A DNA stretch of 64,000 nt from Peptoclostridium acidaminophilum DSM 3953 (GCF_000597865.1 NZ_CP007452.1:124001-188000), one strand, 5' to 3'. Positions 1 through 12,919 are shown, numbered from the stretch's first letter. The notes: generated by a model not told the origin, from the sequence alone. A program made the numbers and translations.

Positions 1-8
1 TCAAGGTA

Positions 9-37
9 TTGACTTTATAATGAGCCAATAGTAAAAT
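9..37 (+). promoter_or_regulatory. Promoter for tRNA-Thr and tuf
   Basis: TTGACT (9-14), a 17 nt spacer and TAAAAT (32-37) form a near-consensus vegetative promoter 15 nt before the tRNA. No terminator separates the tRNA from tuf, so both may be transcribed from it. Confidence 0.75.
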
Positions 38-51
38 ATTAAAGATAGTGC

Positions 52-127
52 GCCCACGTGGCTCAGTCGGTAGAGCGTCGCCTTGGTAAGGCGGAGGTCG
101 GCGGTTCGAGTCCGCTCGTGGGCTCCA
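52..127 (+). tRNA. tRNA-Thr, anticodon GGT
   Basis: The sequence folds as a full cloverleaf. The acceptor stem is 52-58 with 117-123, the D stem GCTC/GAGC, the anticodon stem 78-82 with 90-94, and the loop TTGGTAA carries anticodon GGT at 85-87. The T arm has the loop TTCGAGT. TCCA at 124-127 shows that the 3' CCA is encoded. The tRNA reads ACC and ACU codons. It lies 64 nt upstream of tuf, an arrangement also known from E. coli thrT-tufB. Confidence 0.97.
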
Positions 128-190
128 AAAGAGAAAGCTATAAAATATTGAACGCATGAAGCGGTTTTAATAAGAAGGAGGAAGAATAAA

Positions 191-1384
191 ATGGCAAAAG
201 CTAAATTTGAAAGAACTAAACCACACGTTAACATTGGAACAATAGGACACGTTGACCACGGTAAAACAACACTAACAGCAGCAATAACATACACACTGCA
301 CTCAAGATACGGAACAGGTGAAGCAGTAGACTTTGCAAACATAGACAAGGCACCAGAGGAAAGAGAAAGAGGAATCACAATATCAACATCACACGTAGAG
401 TATGAGACACCAAACAGACACTACGCGCACGTTGACTGCCCAGGCCACGCCGACTATGTTAAGAACATGATAACAGGAGCAGCGCAAATGGACGGAGCGA
501 TACTAGTAGTATCAGCAGCAGACGGTCCAATGCCACAAACAAGAGAGCACATACTTCTATCAAGACAGGTTGGAGTACCATACATCGTAGTATTCATGAA
601 CAAGTGCGACATGGTAGACGACGAAGAGCTTCTTGAGCTAGTAGAAATGGAAATAAGAGATCTTCTAAGCGAGTACGACTTCCCAGGAGATGACACTCCA
701 ATAATAAAAGGATCAGCCCTAAAGGCACTAGAAGATCCAAGCAGCAAGTGGGGAGATGCAATAATAGAGCTATTCGAAGCTATAGACAGCTACATTCCAC
801 AGCCAGAAAGAGCGGTTGACAAGCCATTCCTAATGCCAGTAGAGGACGTATTCTCTATAACAGGAAGAGGAACAGTTGCAACAGGAAGAGTTGAAAGAGG
901 AATAGTAAAAGTACAAGACGAGGTAGAAATAGTTGGACTATCAGAAGAGCCAAGAAAAGTAATAGTAACAGGCGTAGAGATGTTCAGAAAACTTCTTGAT
1001 GAGGCACAAGCAGGAGACAACATAGGAGTGCTTCTAAGAGGAGTTCAAAGAGACGAGATAGAAAGAGGCCAGGTACTAGCTAAGGCTGGAACAATAAAGC
1101 CGCACACAAAATTCAAGTCAGAGGTATACGTTCTTAAGAAGGAAGAGGGCGGAAGACACACTCCATTCTTCAACGGATACAGACCACAGTTCTACTTCAG
1201 AACAACAGACATAACAGGATCAATCGGACTACCAGAAGGCGTAGAGATGGTAATGCCAGGAGACAACATAGCTATGGAAGTTGAGCTAATAGCACCAATA
1301 GCTATAGAAGAGGGACTAAGATTCGCCATAAGAGAAGGCGGAAGAACAGTAGGAGCAGGAGTAGTTGCTTCTATAGTAGAGTAA
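191..1384 (+). CDS. tuf: Elongation factor Tu, copy 1
   Basis: EF-Tu is the GTPase that brings aminoacyl-tRNA to the ribosomal A site. The 397 residues match the family's usual length. The G1 loop GHVDHGKT is at residues 19-26, followed by the DCPGH and NKCD GTP-binding motifs and then beta-barrel domains 2 and 3. The ATG is preceded by AAGGAGGA (175-182). The protein is identical to the copy at 16150, and the genes differ at only six synonymous positions (400, 718, 805, 1000, 1303, 1357). Codons end in A far more often than in neighbouring genes (CTA, CCA, ACA, GCA, ATA). The position before rpmG-secE-nusG corresponds to E. coli tufB. Confidence 0.98.
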   Translation: MAKAKFERTKPHVNIGTIGHVDHGKTTLTAAITYTLHSRYGTGEAVDFANIDKAPEERERGITISTSHVEYETPNRHYAHVDCPGHADYVKNMITGAAQMDGAILVVSAADGPMPQTREHILLSRQVGVPYIVVFMNKCDMVDDEELLELVEMEIRDLLSEYDFPGDDTPIIKGSALKALEDPSSKWGDAIIELFEAIDSYIPQPERAVDKPFLMPVEDVFSITGRGTVATGRVERGIVKVQDEVEIVGLSEEPRKVIVTGVEMFRKLLDEAQAGDNIGVLLRGVQRDEIERGQVLAKAGTIKPHTKFKSEVYVLKKEEGGRHTPFFNGYRPQFYFRTTDITGSIGLPEGVEMVMPGDNIAMEVELIAPIAIEEGLRFAIREGGRTVGAGVVASIVE

Positions 1385-1406
1385 TAAATTCTCATAAAGA
1401 AGGCAT

Positions 1407-1439
1407 AAAAGAGAAGGAATACTTTTCCTTCTCTTTTTT
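1407..1439 (+). terminator. Intrinsic terminator after tuf copy 1
   Basis: AAAAGAGAAGGA pairs with TCCTTCTCTTTT around a short loop and runs into a T tract. The same hairpin follows the second tuf gene. Confidence 0.9.
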
Positions 1440-1494
1440 AACTTATATTCAAGCACTTCGAGATTTGAATGCCAAAAATAATCGAAGCTAAAGA

Positions 1495-1523
1495 TTGACA
1501 CGAGGTTAAAAATATGGTAGATT
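1495..1523 (+). promoter_or_regulatory. Promoter for rpmG-secE-nusG
   Basis: TTGACA (1495-1500), a 17 nt spacer and TAGATT (1518-1523) lie about 100 nt before rpmG and after the tuf terminator. A second -10-like TATAAT at 1539-1544 has no clear -35. Confidence 0.65.
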
Positions 1524-1625
1524 TTATGGGTAGCGTTTTATAATGGCATATATAGTGGTCAGAAAAAAATAGATACTAGACAAACAAACTAGGGTTTAGC
1601 GGCAGAAAGTTAGGAGGTGCTTTAC

Positions 1626-1775
1626 ATGAGAGTTAAAATAACTTTAGCTTGTACTGAGTGCAAGCAGAGAAACTATAACACTACGAAGAACAAAAAGAAC
1701 AACCCAGACAGAATGGAAATGAGCAAGTACTGCAAATTCTGCAGGAAGCATACTCTTCACAAAGAAACAAAATAA
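1626..1775 (+). CDS. rpmG: 50S ribosomal protein L33, zinc form
   Basis: A 49-residue basic protein of the large subunit near the E site. Cysteine pairs CTEC (9-12) and CKFC (36-39) form the zinc ribbon, which marks this as the zinc-binding (C+) paralogue. TTAGGAGGTGC lies before the ATG. It opens the usual rpmG-secE-nusG trio, with 13 nt to secE. Confidence 0.95.
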   Translation: MRVKITLACTECKQRNYNTTKNKKNNPDRMEMSKYCKFCRKHTLHKETK

Positions 1776-1788
1776 GGATGTGAACAAT

Positions 1789-2001
1789 ATGGCAGCCCAG
1801 GTTAAAACTGGCAACAGTGAGTCCGGAGCCGGATTCATCAAGGAAGTAAGAGCTGAGCTGAGTAGAGTTCACTGGCCAAATAAGAGGGAACTTACCAGAT
1901 ATACTACTGTTGTACTTATGGTAAGTACATTCATAAGCCTTGTCGTTTGGTTGCTCGACTCGGGATTGGGCTTTTTATTGAAATTCATAGTGAAGCAATA
2001 G
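1789..2001 (+). CDS. secE: Preprotein translocase subunit SecE
   Basis: SecE is the small tail-anchored subunit that clamps SecY in the SecYEG channel. The roughly 70-residue protein has a hydrophilic N-terminus, the conserved amphipathic stretch EVRAELSRVHWPNKREL and one C-terminal membrane helix, which is the short single-span form of Gram-positive bacteria. ATG 1789 is chosen because AAGGATG (1774-1780) lies 8 nt before it; an in-frame GTG at 1780 overlaps that site. It sits between rpmG and nusG. Confidence 0.95.
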   Translation: MAAQVKTGNSESGAGFIKEVRAELSRVHWPNKRELTRYTTVVLMVSTFISLVVWLLDSGLGFLLKFIVKQ

Positions 2002-2038
2002 TAACTAAAAGGAAAGAAGTCGCCTTTTAGGAGAAAGG

Positions 2039-2578
2039 ATGACTAGTATTATGCCTAATAATGAGGAAAAAGCTAAATGGTATGTCGTGCACACATATTC
2101 AGGGCACGAAAACAAGGTAAAGGCAACCATTGAAAAGACAGTAAAGACCAGAAACATGGAGGACTATATACATGATGTAGTCGTACCTACTGAAGAGGTT
2201 GTAGAGATAAAGGATGGCAAGAAAAAGATTAAGTCCAAGAAGAAATTTCCTGGATACGTGATGGTTAAGATGCTTATCACCGACGAATCTTGGTATATAG
2301 TAAGAAACACAAAGGGAGTGACAGGTTTTGTCGGCCCCGGTTCCAAGCCAGTGCCTCTTTCTGATGAAGAAGTCGCAGCTATGGGTGTGGAAAAGATAAT
2401 GCCAAAGATAGATGTTGAAGTGGGAGATGTCGTATCCGTCAAAAATGGACCTTTTGAAGGCTTCATGGGCAATATTCAAGAGATCAATTTTGAAAGACAT
2501 GCAGTTAAAGTCCTTATCTCAATGTTTGGTAGAGAGACTCCGGTAGAACTGGGGTTTGACCAAATAGAAAAAATGTAA
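2039..2578 (+). CDS. nusG: Transcription termination/antitermination factor NusG
   Basis: NusG binds elongating RNA polymerase and affects pausing, termination and coupling to translation. The 179 residues contain the NGN domain, beginning KWYVVHTYSGHE, and a C-terminal KOW domain around VGDVVSVKNGPFEGFMG. The start ATG at 2039 has AGGAG 5 nt upstream; an in-frame ATG at 2051 is a less likely alternative. It is followed directly by rplK. Confidence 0.96.
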   Translation: MTSIMPNNEEKAKWYVVHTYSGHENKVKATIEKTVKTRNMEDYIHDVVVPTEEVVEIKDGKKKIKSKKKFPGYVMVKMLITDESWYIVRNTKGVTGFVGPGSKPVPLSDEEVAAMGVEKIMPKIDVEVGDVVSVKNGPFEGFMGNIQEINFERHAVKVLISMFGRETPVELGFDQIEKM

Positions 2579-2623
2579 GCAATAATTAATTAATTAATAA
2601 TTCGATACAGGGAGGTGTACTAA

Positions 2624-3049
2624 ATGGCTAAAAAAGTAATTGGTCAGATAAAATTGCAAATACCTGCAGGCAAAGCGACTCCAGCACCACCAGTTGGTCC
2701 AGCTCTAGGACAGCATGGTGTTAACATAATGCAGTTCACAAAAGAGTTCAATGCCAAGACTGCAGATCAGGCTGGTCTTATAATTCCTGTTGTAATATCA
2801 GTTTATCAGGACAGATCATTCTCATTCATAACAAAGACTCCGCCGGCTGCAGTACTTATAAAGAAGGCGTGCAAGATAGAGTCTGGTTCAGGCGAACCTA
2901 ACAAGAAAAAGGTTGCAAAGATAACAACAGCACAAATAAGAGAAATAGCTGAACTTAAAATGCCAGATCTTAATGCTACTGACGTAGAAGCGGCTATGAG
3001 CATGATAGCTGGAACTGCAAGAAGCATGGGCGTTGAAGTTATAGACTAG
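2624..3049 (+). CDS. rplK: 50S ribosomal protein L11
   Basis: L11 forms the GTPase-associated centre with 23S rRNA and L10/L7-L12. The 141 residues have the usual length. The N-terminal domain has the proline-rich [21 protein letters not shown] segment, known in the family for thiopeptide and RelA-linked functions, and the C-terminal domain binds RNA. GGGAGGTG precedes the ATG. It is paired with rplA. Confidence 0.97.
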   Translation: MAKKVIGQIKLQIPAGKATPAPPVGPALGQHGVNIMQFTKEFNAKTADQAGLIIPVVISVYQDRSFSFITKTPPAAVLIKKACKIESGSGEPNKKKVAKITTAQIREIAELKMPDLNATDVEAAMSMIAGTARSMGVEVID

Positions 3050-3062
3050 TTTTATCTATAGT

Positions 3063-3091
3063 GTGGGAGGCTAACAAACCGCTATTACCAC
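3063..3091 (+). promoter_or_regulatory. Candidate L1 binding site in rplK-rplA spacer
   Basis: GTGGGAGG (3063-3070) and CCAC (3088-3091) can close a short stem with an asymmetric GAG-side loop, just before the rplA ribosome binding site. As I recall, similar GTGGGAGG...ACCAC elements occur before rplA in other Firmicutes. The fold resembles L1 sites on rRNA and mRNA, so L1 feedback on translation is plausible but inferred. Confidence 0.45.
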
Positions 3092-3106
3092 AAGGAGGAA
3101 TATAAA

Positions 3107-3805
3107 ATGGCTAAAAAAGGCAAGAAGTATATAGAAGCAATTAAAAAGTTTGACAAAAACACTTACTATGACGCTTCTGAAGCTCTTCAAATAGTTCTTG
3201 ATTGTGCAAGTGCTAAATTTGACGAGACTGTAGAAGTTCACCTTAAGCTCGGCGTTGACTCAAGACACGCAGACCAACAGGTAAGAGGAGCTGTAGTGCT
3301 TCCTCATGGAACAGGTAGAGTTAAGAAGGTGCTTGTGTTTGCAAAGGGAGAAAAAGCCAAAGAGGCTGAAGCTGCCGGAGCAGATTTTGTTGGAGAAATG
3401 GACCTTGTAAACAAGATACAAGGCGAAAACTGGTTTGACTTTGATGTAATAGTTGCTACTCCTGACATGATGGGTCTTGTAGGTAGACTTGGTAGAGTTC
3501 TTGGACCAAAAGGCCTTATGCCAAACCCAAAATCAGGTACAGTTACATTCGACGTTGCAGCTGCAGTTAACGACATTAAAGCTGGTAAGGTTGAATATAG
3601 ATTGGATAAGACTAATATAATCCACGTTCCTATAGGAAAAGTTTCATTCGGCAAGGAAAAACTGTTCGAGAACTTTGAAGTTCTGGCTGATGCAGTTATA
3701 AAAGCCAAGCCATCCGCTGCAAAGGGACAGTACATGAGATCAACTACTGTATCTAGCACAATGGGACCTGGAGTAAGAATAAATCCAAACAAGATAGCAG
3801 AATAA
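3107..3805 (+). CDS. rplA: 50S ribosomal protein L1
   Basis: L1 forms the mobile L1 stalk at the E site and in many bacteria represses its own mRNA. The 232 residues show the family signature around [28 protein letters not shown]. Start ATG follows AAGGAGGAA. Transcription of rplJ-rplL probably restarts at a separate promoter just after the stop codon. Confidence 0.97.
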   Translation: MAKKGKKYIEAIKKFDKNTYYDASEALQIVLDCASAKFDETVEVHLKLGVDSRHADQQVRGAVVLPHGTGRVKKVLVFAKGEKAKEAEAAGADFVGEMDLVNKIQGENWFDFDVIVATPDMMGLVGRLGRVLGPKGLMPNPKSGTVTFDVAAAVNDIKAGKVEYRLDKTNIIHVPIGKVSFGKEKLFENFEVLADAVIKAKPSAAKGQYMRSTTVSSTMGPGVRINPNKIAE

Positions 3806-3808
3806 TTG

Positions 3809-3837
3809 TTGACAAGCGAAAAATACTATAGTATACT
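3809..3837 (+). promoter_or_regulatory. Strong promoter for rplJ-rplL
   Basis: TTGACA (3809-3814) and TATACT (3832-3837) with a 17 nt spacer are an almost perfect vegetative promoter. It starts 4 nt after the rplA stop codon, and the L10 leader lies about 40 nt downstream. Confidence 0.85.
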
Positions 3838-3880
3838 TCATTTGTTAAACAGTTAAATATTTTCAAATATATATTCAAAT

Positions 3881-3930
3881 GCCGCAGACAGCAGGTGCAT
3901 ACGCTTAAACATGCCTGCCGAGGAAGATAG
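3881..3930 (+). ncRNA. L10 leader (autoregulatory mRNA element)
   Basis: The segment contains the pattern GCAGACAGCAGGTGCATA...GCTTAA...ATGCCTGCCGAGG, with CAGG(T)/(C)CTG arms and an internal loop. This matches the L10 leader known from Firmicutes rplJ-rplL operons, to which the L10(L7/L12) complex binds. It is followed at once by a terminator hairpin, which suggests attenuation by ligand binding. Confidence 0.85.
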
Positions 3931-3955
3931 TTTTGATACTAGATATTGAAATTAT

Positions 3956-3991
3956 AGCCCTTGTATGTCTGTGTGCATGCAAGGGCTTTTA
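3956..3991 (+). terminator. Terminator hairpin of the L10 leader
   Basis: AGCCCTTGTATG pairs with CATGCAAGGGCT around TCTGTGTG and is followed by TTTATAATT. It lies between the L10 leader and rplJ and is probably conditional. Confidence 0.8.
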
Positions 3992-4000
3992 TAATTAAAA

Positions 4001-4020
4001 CGGCAAAGCTTGCTTTGCCG
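4001..4020 (+). other. Short hairpin just before rplJ ribosome binding site
   Basis: CGGCAAAGC and GCTTTGCCG are separated by two bases. The stem lies 9 nt before the AAAGGAGGTGG site of rplJ and could protect or modulate translation start. Its function is unknown. Confidence 0.6.
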
Positions 4021-4046
4021 GAGTAGCCAAAGGAGGTGGACGGTTA

Positions 4047-4556
4047 GTGTCTAAATCAGCAGTGGAAATCAAAGCAAAAGTAGTAAGCGAAATAACAGAG
4101 AAATTCAAAGAGGCATCTTCACTAGTAGTAGTTGACTATAGAGGGCTTAAGGTTGAAGAGGCTAATGAACTAAGAGCCAAATTCAAAGAAGCTGGATGCG
4201 ACTACAAGGTTTACAAGAATACTCTTGTAAGAAGAGCTGCAAAAGAGCTTGGATATGACCAACTTGATGAGGTGAATCTAGTGGGTCCAAACGCTATAGC
4301 TTTCGGCTATGCAGATCCAGTTGCACCTGCAAGAATACTAAGTGACTTCATGAAAACTCATCCTGCGATAGAGCTTAAGATGGGTATAGTTGAAGGTGAA
4401 TTCTACGATGCGGAAAAAGTTAAAGCCCTGTCGGAAGTACCTTCAAGAGAAGTGCTTATTGCAAAACTTCTTGGAAGCTTCAAGGCTCCGCTATCAAACT
4501 TTGCATATCTTTTGGATGCAGTTGCAAAGCAAAAGGCGGAAGCAGGCGAGCAATAA
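4047..4556 (+). CDS. rplJ: 50S ribosomal protein L10
   Basis: L10 anchors L7/L12 dimers to the ribosomal stalk. The 169-residue protein has the N-terminal rRNA/L11-binding domain (SSLVVVDYRGLKVEEANELR) and a C-terminal helix that binds L7/L12. The start codon is GTG, preceded by a strong AAGGAGGTGG at 4030-4039. Its mRNA carries its own promoter, L10 leader and leader terminator, so feedback by L10(L7/L12) is expected. Confidence 0.96.
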   Translation: MSKSAVEIKAKVVSEITEKFKEASSLVVVDYRGLKVEEANELRAKFKEAGCDYKVYKNTLVRRAAKELGYDQLDEVNLVGPNAIAFGYADPVAPARILSDFMKTHPAIELKMGIVEGEFYDAEKVKALSEVPSREVLIAKLLGSFKAPLSNFAYLLDAVAKQKAEAGEQ

Positions 4557-4629
4557 TTGCCGCTTGAGATTGATGCATGTTTTACCAAACTAATAATTTA
4601 AATGAAAATTTAATCGGAGGTGTCTTTAA

Positions 4630-4992
4630 ATGACTATAGAACAAATACTAGAAGCTATAGAGAACATGAAAGTACTTGAGCTTAACGAGTTAGTTAAGGC
4701 TGCAGAAGAAAAATTCGGAGTATCTGCTGCTGCTCCAGTAGCTGTTGCAGGAGCTGTTGCTGCTGAGGCTGCTGAAGAGAAGACAGAATTTGATGTAATA
4801 CTTGCTGATGCTGGTGCTCAAAAGGTTAAAGTTATAAAGGTTGTTAGAGAGCTTACTGGTCTTGGACTGAAAGAAGCTAAGGATCTTGTTGACGGAGCGC
4901 CAAAAGCAGTTAAAGAAGGAGCTTCTAAAGATGAAGCTGAAGATATGAAAGCTAAGCTTGAAGAAGTAGGAGCTAAAGTAGAAGTTAAGTAG
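4630..4992 (+). CDS. rplL: 50S ribosomal protein L7/L12
   Basis: This stalk protein recruits translational GTPases. The 120 residues comprise the N-terminal dimerisation helices, an Ala-rich hinge (about residues 35-52) and the globular C-terminal domain with [21 protein letters not shown]. It is followed by a strong terminator, so rpoB mostly depends on its own promoter. Confidence 0.97.
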   Translation: MTIEQILEAIENMKVLELNELVKAAEEKFGVSAAAPVAVAGAVAAEAAEEKTEFDVILADAGAQKVKVIKVVRELTGLGLKEAKDLVDGAPKAVKEGASKDEAEDMKAKLEEVGAKVEVK

Positions 4993-5005
4993 TGAATATT
5001 AAATT

Positions 5006-5042
5006 AAAAAGGTGCCTTAACATTAAGTTGGCACCTTTTTTT
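5006..5042 (+). terminator. Terminator after rplL
   Basis: AAAAAGGTGCC and GGCACCTTTTTTT flank a 13 nt loop and end in a T run. Confidence 0.92.
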
Positions 5043-5050
5043 ATTCCAGT

Positions 5051-5107
5051 AAAATTCAAAGTGCGTCTCTAATTGCAAACGCTTGATGGAGACGCACTTT
5101 GAATTTT
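5051..5107. repeat. Perfect 19 bp inverted repeat before rpoB
   Basis: AAAATTCAAAGTGCGTCTC (5051-5069) is matched exactly by its reverse complement at 5089-5107 across a 19 nt loop. There is no T tract on the plus side after it. It lies between the rplL terminator and the rpoB promoter. Its role is unknown; an RNase III-type processing site, a second barrier to read-through or a small repeat remnant are possible. Confidence 0.9.
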
Positions 5108-5133
5108 GCCGGGAAATAAAAAATAAAAACGTG

Positions 5134-5162
5134 TTGACTTGTCGCGCGGGATATGATAACAT
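5134..5162 (+). promoter_or_regulatory. Promoter for rpoB-rpoC
   Basis: TTGACT (5134-5139), a 17 nt spacer and TAACAT (5157-5162) preceded by TGA, an extended -10. It lies about 90 nt before rpoB. Confidence 0.65.
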
Positions 5163-5251
5163 GTTTTAATGCGTACAATGGATAATTCTGTCGTAAATCA
5201 TGCATGCAAAATATTAACATAGATTTATTTATTAGGAGAGGTGAAAAATTG

Positions 5252-8974
<3,723 letters not shown>

Positions 8975-9014
8975 TTAACCCCAAGTCAATCTATCATAGA
9001 AGGGAGAGAACTCC

Positions 9015-12000
9015 TTGTTTGAATTAGGTAATTTCGAGTCGATGAAAATAGGTTTAGCTTCGCCAGAAAAGATAAGGCAATGGTCTAGAGGAGAAGTCAA
9101 AAAACCTGAAACCATAAACTACAGGACTCTCAAGCCGGAAAGGGACGGTCTTTTCTGCGAAAGGATATTCGGACCGCAGAAGGACTGGGAGTGTCACTGC
9201 GGAAAATACAAGAGAGTAAGATACAAAGGCGTCGTTTGTGACAGATGTGGAGTTGAGGTCACAAAGGCCAAGGTAAGACGTGAGAGGATGGGCCATATAG
9301 AGCTGGCGGCGCCAGTTTCTCACATATGGTATTTCAAGGGCATTCCGTCCAGAATGGGACTGTTGCTTGACATGTCACCGCGTTCTCTTGAAAAGGTTCT
9401 GTATTTTGCATCGTATATAGTGACAGATTCAGGCAGCACTTCACTAAGCGAAAAGCAGCTGCTTACAGAAAAAGAGTACAGAGATGCAGTGGAAAAGCAT
9501 GGGAATGCATTCAAGGCGGGAATGGGGGCAGAGGCCGTAATGGCTCTGCTTGAAAAGATAGATCTTGAGCTGCTCTCAAAAGAGCTTAGGGGAAAACTGA
9601 AAGACAGCACAGGCCAAAAGAGGATAAGGACTATCAGAAGGCTGGAGGTTGTAGAAGCTTTCAAAAAGTCTGGCAACAGACCGGAGTGGATGATTTTAGA
9701 TGCCATACCGGTAATACCTCCTGATCTTAGGCCTATGGTTCAGCTTGACGGAGGAAGGTTTGCAACATCAGATCTCAACGATCTTTACAGAAGAGTTATA
9801 AACAGAAACAACAGGCTTAAAAGACTGCTTGAGCTTGGAGCGCCTGATATAATAGTCCGAAACGAAAAAAGAATGCTTCAGGAAGCCGTAGACGCGTTAA
9901 TAGACAACGGCAGAAGGGGAAGACCTGTTACCGGACCAGGAAACAGACCGCTTAAGTCACTTTCAGACATGCTAAAGGGTAAGCAGGGACGTTTCCGTCA
10001 GAACCTACTCGGAAAGCGTGTTGACTACTCTGGACGTTCGGTTATAGTAGTAGGACCTGAGCTTAAATTCTACCAGTGCGGACTTCCAAAGAAGATGGCT
10101 CTGGAGCTTTTCAAGCCGTTTGTAATGAATGCCCTTGTTGAAAAGGGCCATGCTCACAATATAAAGAGCGCTAAGAGGATGGTCGAGAAGGTGAAGCCTG
10201 AGGTATGGGATGTGCTTGAAGATGTCATAAAAGGCCACCCGGTGCTCCTAAACCGTGCACCTACGCTTCACAGACTGGGCATACAGGCGTTCGAGCCGGT
10301 GCTTGTTGAAGGAAAGGCTATAAAGCTTCACCCGCTTGTATGTACGGCGTACAACGCCGACTTTGACGGCGACCAGATGGCTGTCCACCTTCCGCTGTCG
10401 GTGGAGGCACAGGCGGAATGCAGATTCCTGATGCTTTCAGTAAACAACATCCTGGCGCCAAAAGACGGATCTTCAATAACAACGCCAAGCCAGGATATGG
10501 TGCTTGGAAGCTACTATCTTACAATCGAGATAGAAGGCGTAAAGGGCGAGGGCATGATGTTCAAGGATTACAACGAGATGCTGCTTGCATACACTAACAA
10601 GGCAGTAGACCTTCATGCAAGGGTTAAAGTCAAAAAAGTGCTATCTGACGGAGCTATAGTTTTTGTTGAAAGCACAGTGGGCAGATTCATATTCAACGAA
10701 AACCTTCCTCAGGACATTGGCTTTGTTGATAGGAAAAAAGACCCGCATTCGCTTGAAGTTGATTTCCTTGTAGACAAGAAAAAGCTGGGGCAGATAATAG
10801 ACAAATGTTTCAGAAAGCACGGAAACACTATAACAGCCATCATGCTCGACACTATAAAGGAGCTGGGCTTCAAGTTCTCCACAAGAGGGGCGATAACAGT
10901 TTCGATAGCCGACATGGAGATACCGCAGGAAAAATACAAGCTTATATCTGACGCAGAAACAAAGGTTGCAAAATATGAAAAGGCGTTCAGAAGAGGTCTT
11001 ATCTCAAATGAAGAGAGAAAAGAAAGAGTTATAGACACTTGGACTGAGACAACGGAGAAAGTTACCGAAGCTCTTATGAACAATCTTGGAAGGCTAAACA
11101 ACATATTCATAATGGCGCACTCTGGAGCGAGGGGAAGTAAAAACCAGATAAGACAGCTTGCGGGAATGCGTGGACTTATGGCTGATGCGACAGGTGAAAC
11201 GGTAGAACTTCCAGTTAAGTCTAACTTCCGTGAAGGCCTTTCGGTTCTTGAGTACTTCATATCTTCACACGGAGCCAGAAAAGGACTTGCGGATACAGCC
11301 CTTCGTACAGCGGACTCGGGATACCTCACGAGAAGACTTGTTGACGTGTCTCAGGATGTTATAATAAGGGAAGAGGACTGCGGAACAACTGAAGGAATAG
11401 AAGTAAAAGCCTTTAAAGACGGCAATGAAGTAATAGAGGAGCTCTACGACAGAATAGTCGGAAGGTATATATCCAGCGATATAGTGAATCCGGAAACGGG
11501 AGAACTGATTCTCTCTGCAAACGACCTCATTACCGAAGAGAAGGCAGAAGAAATTGTGTCATCAGGAGTGAAGAAAGTCTATATCAGATCGGCGCTTAGC
11601 TGCAGAACTCAGCACGGTGTATGTGCCAAGTGCTACGGCAGGGATCTCGCAACGGGCAAGAATGTAAACGTAGGCGAAGCTGTCGGCATAATAGCGGCAC
11701 AGTCGATAGGTGAGCCTGGAACGCAGCTTACGATGCGTACATTCCACACCGGCGGAGTTGCGGGCGGCGATATAACTCAGGGTCTTCCAAGGGTTGAAGA
11801 GCTTTTTGAGGCTAGAAAGCCTAAAGGCCTTGCGATAATAAGTGAAATGGACGGCTCTGTGCACATCAAGGAAAGCGGCAACAAGAGAGAAATCGTCATA
11901 ACTGATGAAGCGGGCGAAGCCAAGACATACCTGATACCATACGGTTCGAGGATAAAGGCAAAGGAAGGCCAGTTTGTAGAGGCCGGAGATCCTATAACCG

Positions 12001-12503
12001 AAGGTTCAATAAACCCTCATGACATACTAAGGGTCAAGGATGTAGTTGGAGTTCAAAACTACATTGTCCAAGAAGTTCAAAGGGTTTATAGAATGCAGGG
12101 CGTTGATATAAATGACAAGCATATAGAAATAATAGTAAGGCAGATGCTCTCTAAGGTAAGAGTTGAAGAAGAGGGAGACACTGAATTCCTTCCAGGAGGA
12201 CTTGTAGACATACTTGAATTTGGCGATGAAAATGAAAGAGTTGTAGCTGAAGGCGGCGAAGTAGCAACTTCAAAAAGAGTTCTGCTGGGAATAACAAAAG
12301 CCTCACTTGCAACAGAATCATTCCTGTCAGCTGCATCGTTCCAGGAGACTACAAGAGTTCTTACCGAAGCAGCAATAAAAGGAAAAGAAGACAAGCTAAT
12401 AGGTCTTAAGGAAAATGTAATAATAGGAAAGCTCATACCTGCAGGTACAGGAATGAAAAGATACAAGGACTTGGCAATCCAAAGACCGGATCAAGAGAGT
12501 TAG
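9015..12503 (+). CDS. rpoC: RNA polymerase subunit beta'
   Basis: This is the catalytic subunit of RNA polymerase. Its 1162 residues start at a TTG with GGGAGAG 8 nt upstream. The N-terminal zinc ribbon [19 protein letters not shown] binds Zn. NADFDGDQM (447-455) carries Asp449, Asp451 and Asp453, which chelate the catalytic Mg. The trigger loop region and a second cysteine cluster ([13 protein letters not shown]) follow. The length is typical of Clostridia, which lack the large lineage inserts of proteobacteria. Confidence 0.98.
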   Translation: MFELGNFESMKIGLASPEKIRQWSRGEVKKPETINYRTLKPERDGLFCERIFGPQKDWECHCGKYKRVRYKGVVCDRCGVEVTKAKVRRERMGHIELAAPVSHIWYFKGIPSRMGLLLDMSPRSLEKVLYFASYIVTDSGSTSLSEKQLLTEKEYRDAVEKHGNAFKAGMGAEAVMALLEKIDLELLSKELRGKLKDSTGQKRIRTIRRLEVVEAFKKSGNRPEWMILDAIPVIPPDLRPMVQLDGGRFATSDLNDLYRRVINRNNRLKRLLELGAPDIIVRNEKRMLQEAVDALIDNGRRGRPVTGPGNRPLKSLSDMLKGKQGRFRQNLLGKRVDYSGRSVIVVGPELKFYQCGLPKKMALELFKPFVMNALVEKGHAHNIKSAKRMVEKVKPEVWDVLEDVIKGHPVLLNRAPTLHRLGIQAFEPVLVEGKAIKLHPLVCTAYNADFDGDQMAVHLPLSVEAQAECRFLMLSVNNILAPKDGSSITTPSQDMVLGSYYLTIEIEGVKGEGMMFKDYNEMLLAYTNKAVDLHARVKVKKVLSDGAIVFVESTVGRFIFNENLPQDIGFVDRKKDPHSLEVDFLVDKKKLGQIIDKCFRKHGNTITAIMLDTIKELGFKFSTRGAITVSIADMEIPQEKYKLISDAETKVAKYEKAFRRGLISNEERKERVIDTWTETTEKVTEALMNNLGRLNNIFIMAHSGARGSKNQIRQLAGMRGLMADATGETVELPVKSNFREGLSVLEYFISSHGARKGLADTALRTADSGYLTRRLVDVSQDVIIREEDCGTTEGIEVKAFKDGNEVIEELYDRIVGRYISSDIVNPETGELILSANDLITEEKAEEIVSSGVKKVYIRSALSCRTQHGVCAKCYGRDLATGKNVNVGEAVGIIAAQSIGEPGTQLTMRTFHTGGVAGGDITQGLPRVEELFEARKPKGLAIISEMDGSVHIKESGNKREIVITDEAGEAKTYLIPYGSRIKAKEGQFVEAGDPITEGSINPHDILRVKDVVGVQNYIVQEVQRVYRMQGVDINDKHIEIIVRQMLSKVRVEEEGDTEFLPGGLVDILEFGDENERVVAEGGEVATSKRVLLGITKASLATESFLSAASFQETTRVLTEAAIKGKEDKLIGLKENVIIGKLIPAGTGMKRYKDLAIQRPDQES

Positions 12504-12538
12504 AATTGGCGTTAACAATGTTAAACATCTAAATTCTA

Positions 12539-12568
12539 TTGACACTAAATGTTGTGAAGTGATAAAAT
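12539..12568 (+). promoter_or_regulatory. Promoter of the str operon
   Basis: TTGACA (12539-12544), an 18 nt spacer and TAAAAT (12563-12568) with the extended TGA. It lies about 75 nt before the L7Ae-like gene and is the only clear promoter before rpsL, rpsG and fusA. Confidence 0.75.
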
Positions 12569-12644
12569 GTTTGAGTGTGTAAAATAGAAAGTGGACTTTT
12601 TGGTATCTGGCAATTGTTGGATATTTAAAAGGGAGGAAACTTTT

Positions 12645-12890
12645 ATGAAAATTGAAGAAGTGAAAAATCTCGACAAAGTAATAGGGACAAAGCAGACAAT
12701 ACGAGCGCTCAAAGAAGACAAGTTGAAACTCGTGCTTATTGCAAAAGATGCAGATGAGCACATAATAAAGAATACACAAGAGATTGCTGCACAGAAAAAT
12801 GTTGAGATAAACTACGTTGAATCCATGCAGCAGCTCGGAATCGCCTGCGGTATACAGGTGGGAGCTGCTACAGTTGGGATACTAAAATAA
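12645..12890 (+). CDS. L7Ae-family ribosomal/K-turn RNA-binding protein
   Basis: An 81-residue protein of the L7Ae/L30e family, the equivalent of B. subtilis YbxF (RplGB), whose members bind kink-turn RNA. The fold motifs are [24 protein letters not shown] and a C-terminal [20 protein letters not shown] 12645 has GGGAGG 8 nt upstream. Its place between rpoC and rpsL is conserved in Firmicutes. The cellular role is not settled. Confidence 0.9.
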   Translation: MKIEEVKNLDKVIGTKQTIRALKEDKLKLVLIAKDADEHIIKNTQEIAAQKNVEINYVESMQQLGIACGIQVGAATVGILK

Positions 12891-12919
12891 GTTCAAATAT
12901 TTGGAAGGAGGTGCACTTT

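Noticed and set aside
1-378. A 125-codon minus-strand reading frame over the tRNA and start of tuf
   Set aside because: Its middle part is the antisense of tRNA-Thr, a known source of false gene calls, and the rest is antisense to tuf. No ribosome binding site supports it.
1440-1625. A tRNA-Trp between tuf and secE as in E. coli
   Set aside because: No cloverleaf or anticodon arm can be drawn in this gap.
5204-5251. A 16-codon N-terminal extension of RpoB
   Set aside because: The strong AGGAGAGGTG site lies inside it, and the family N-terminus fits ATG 5252.
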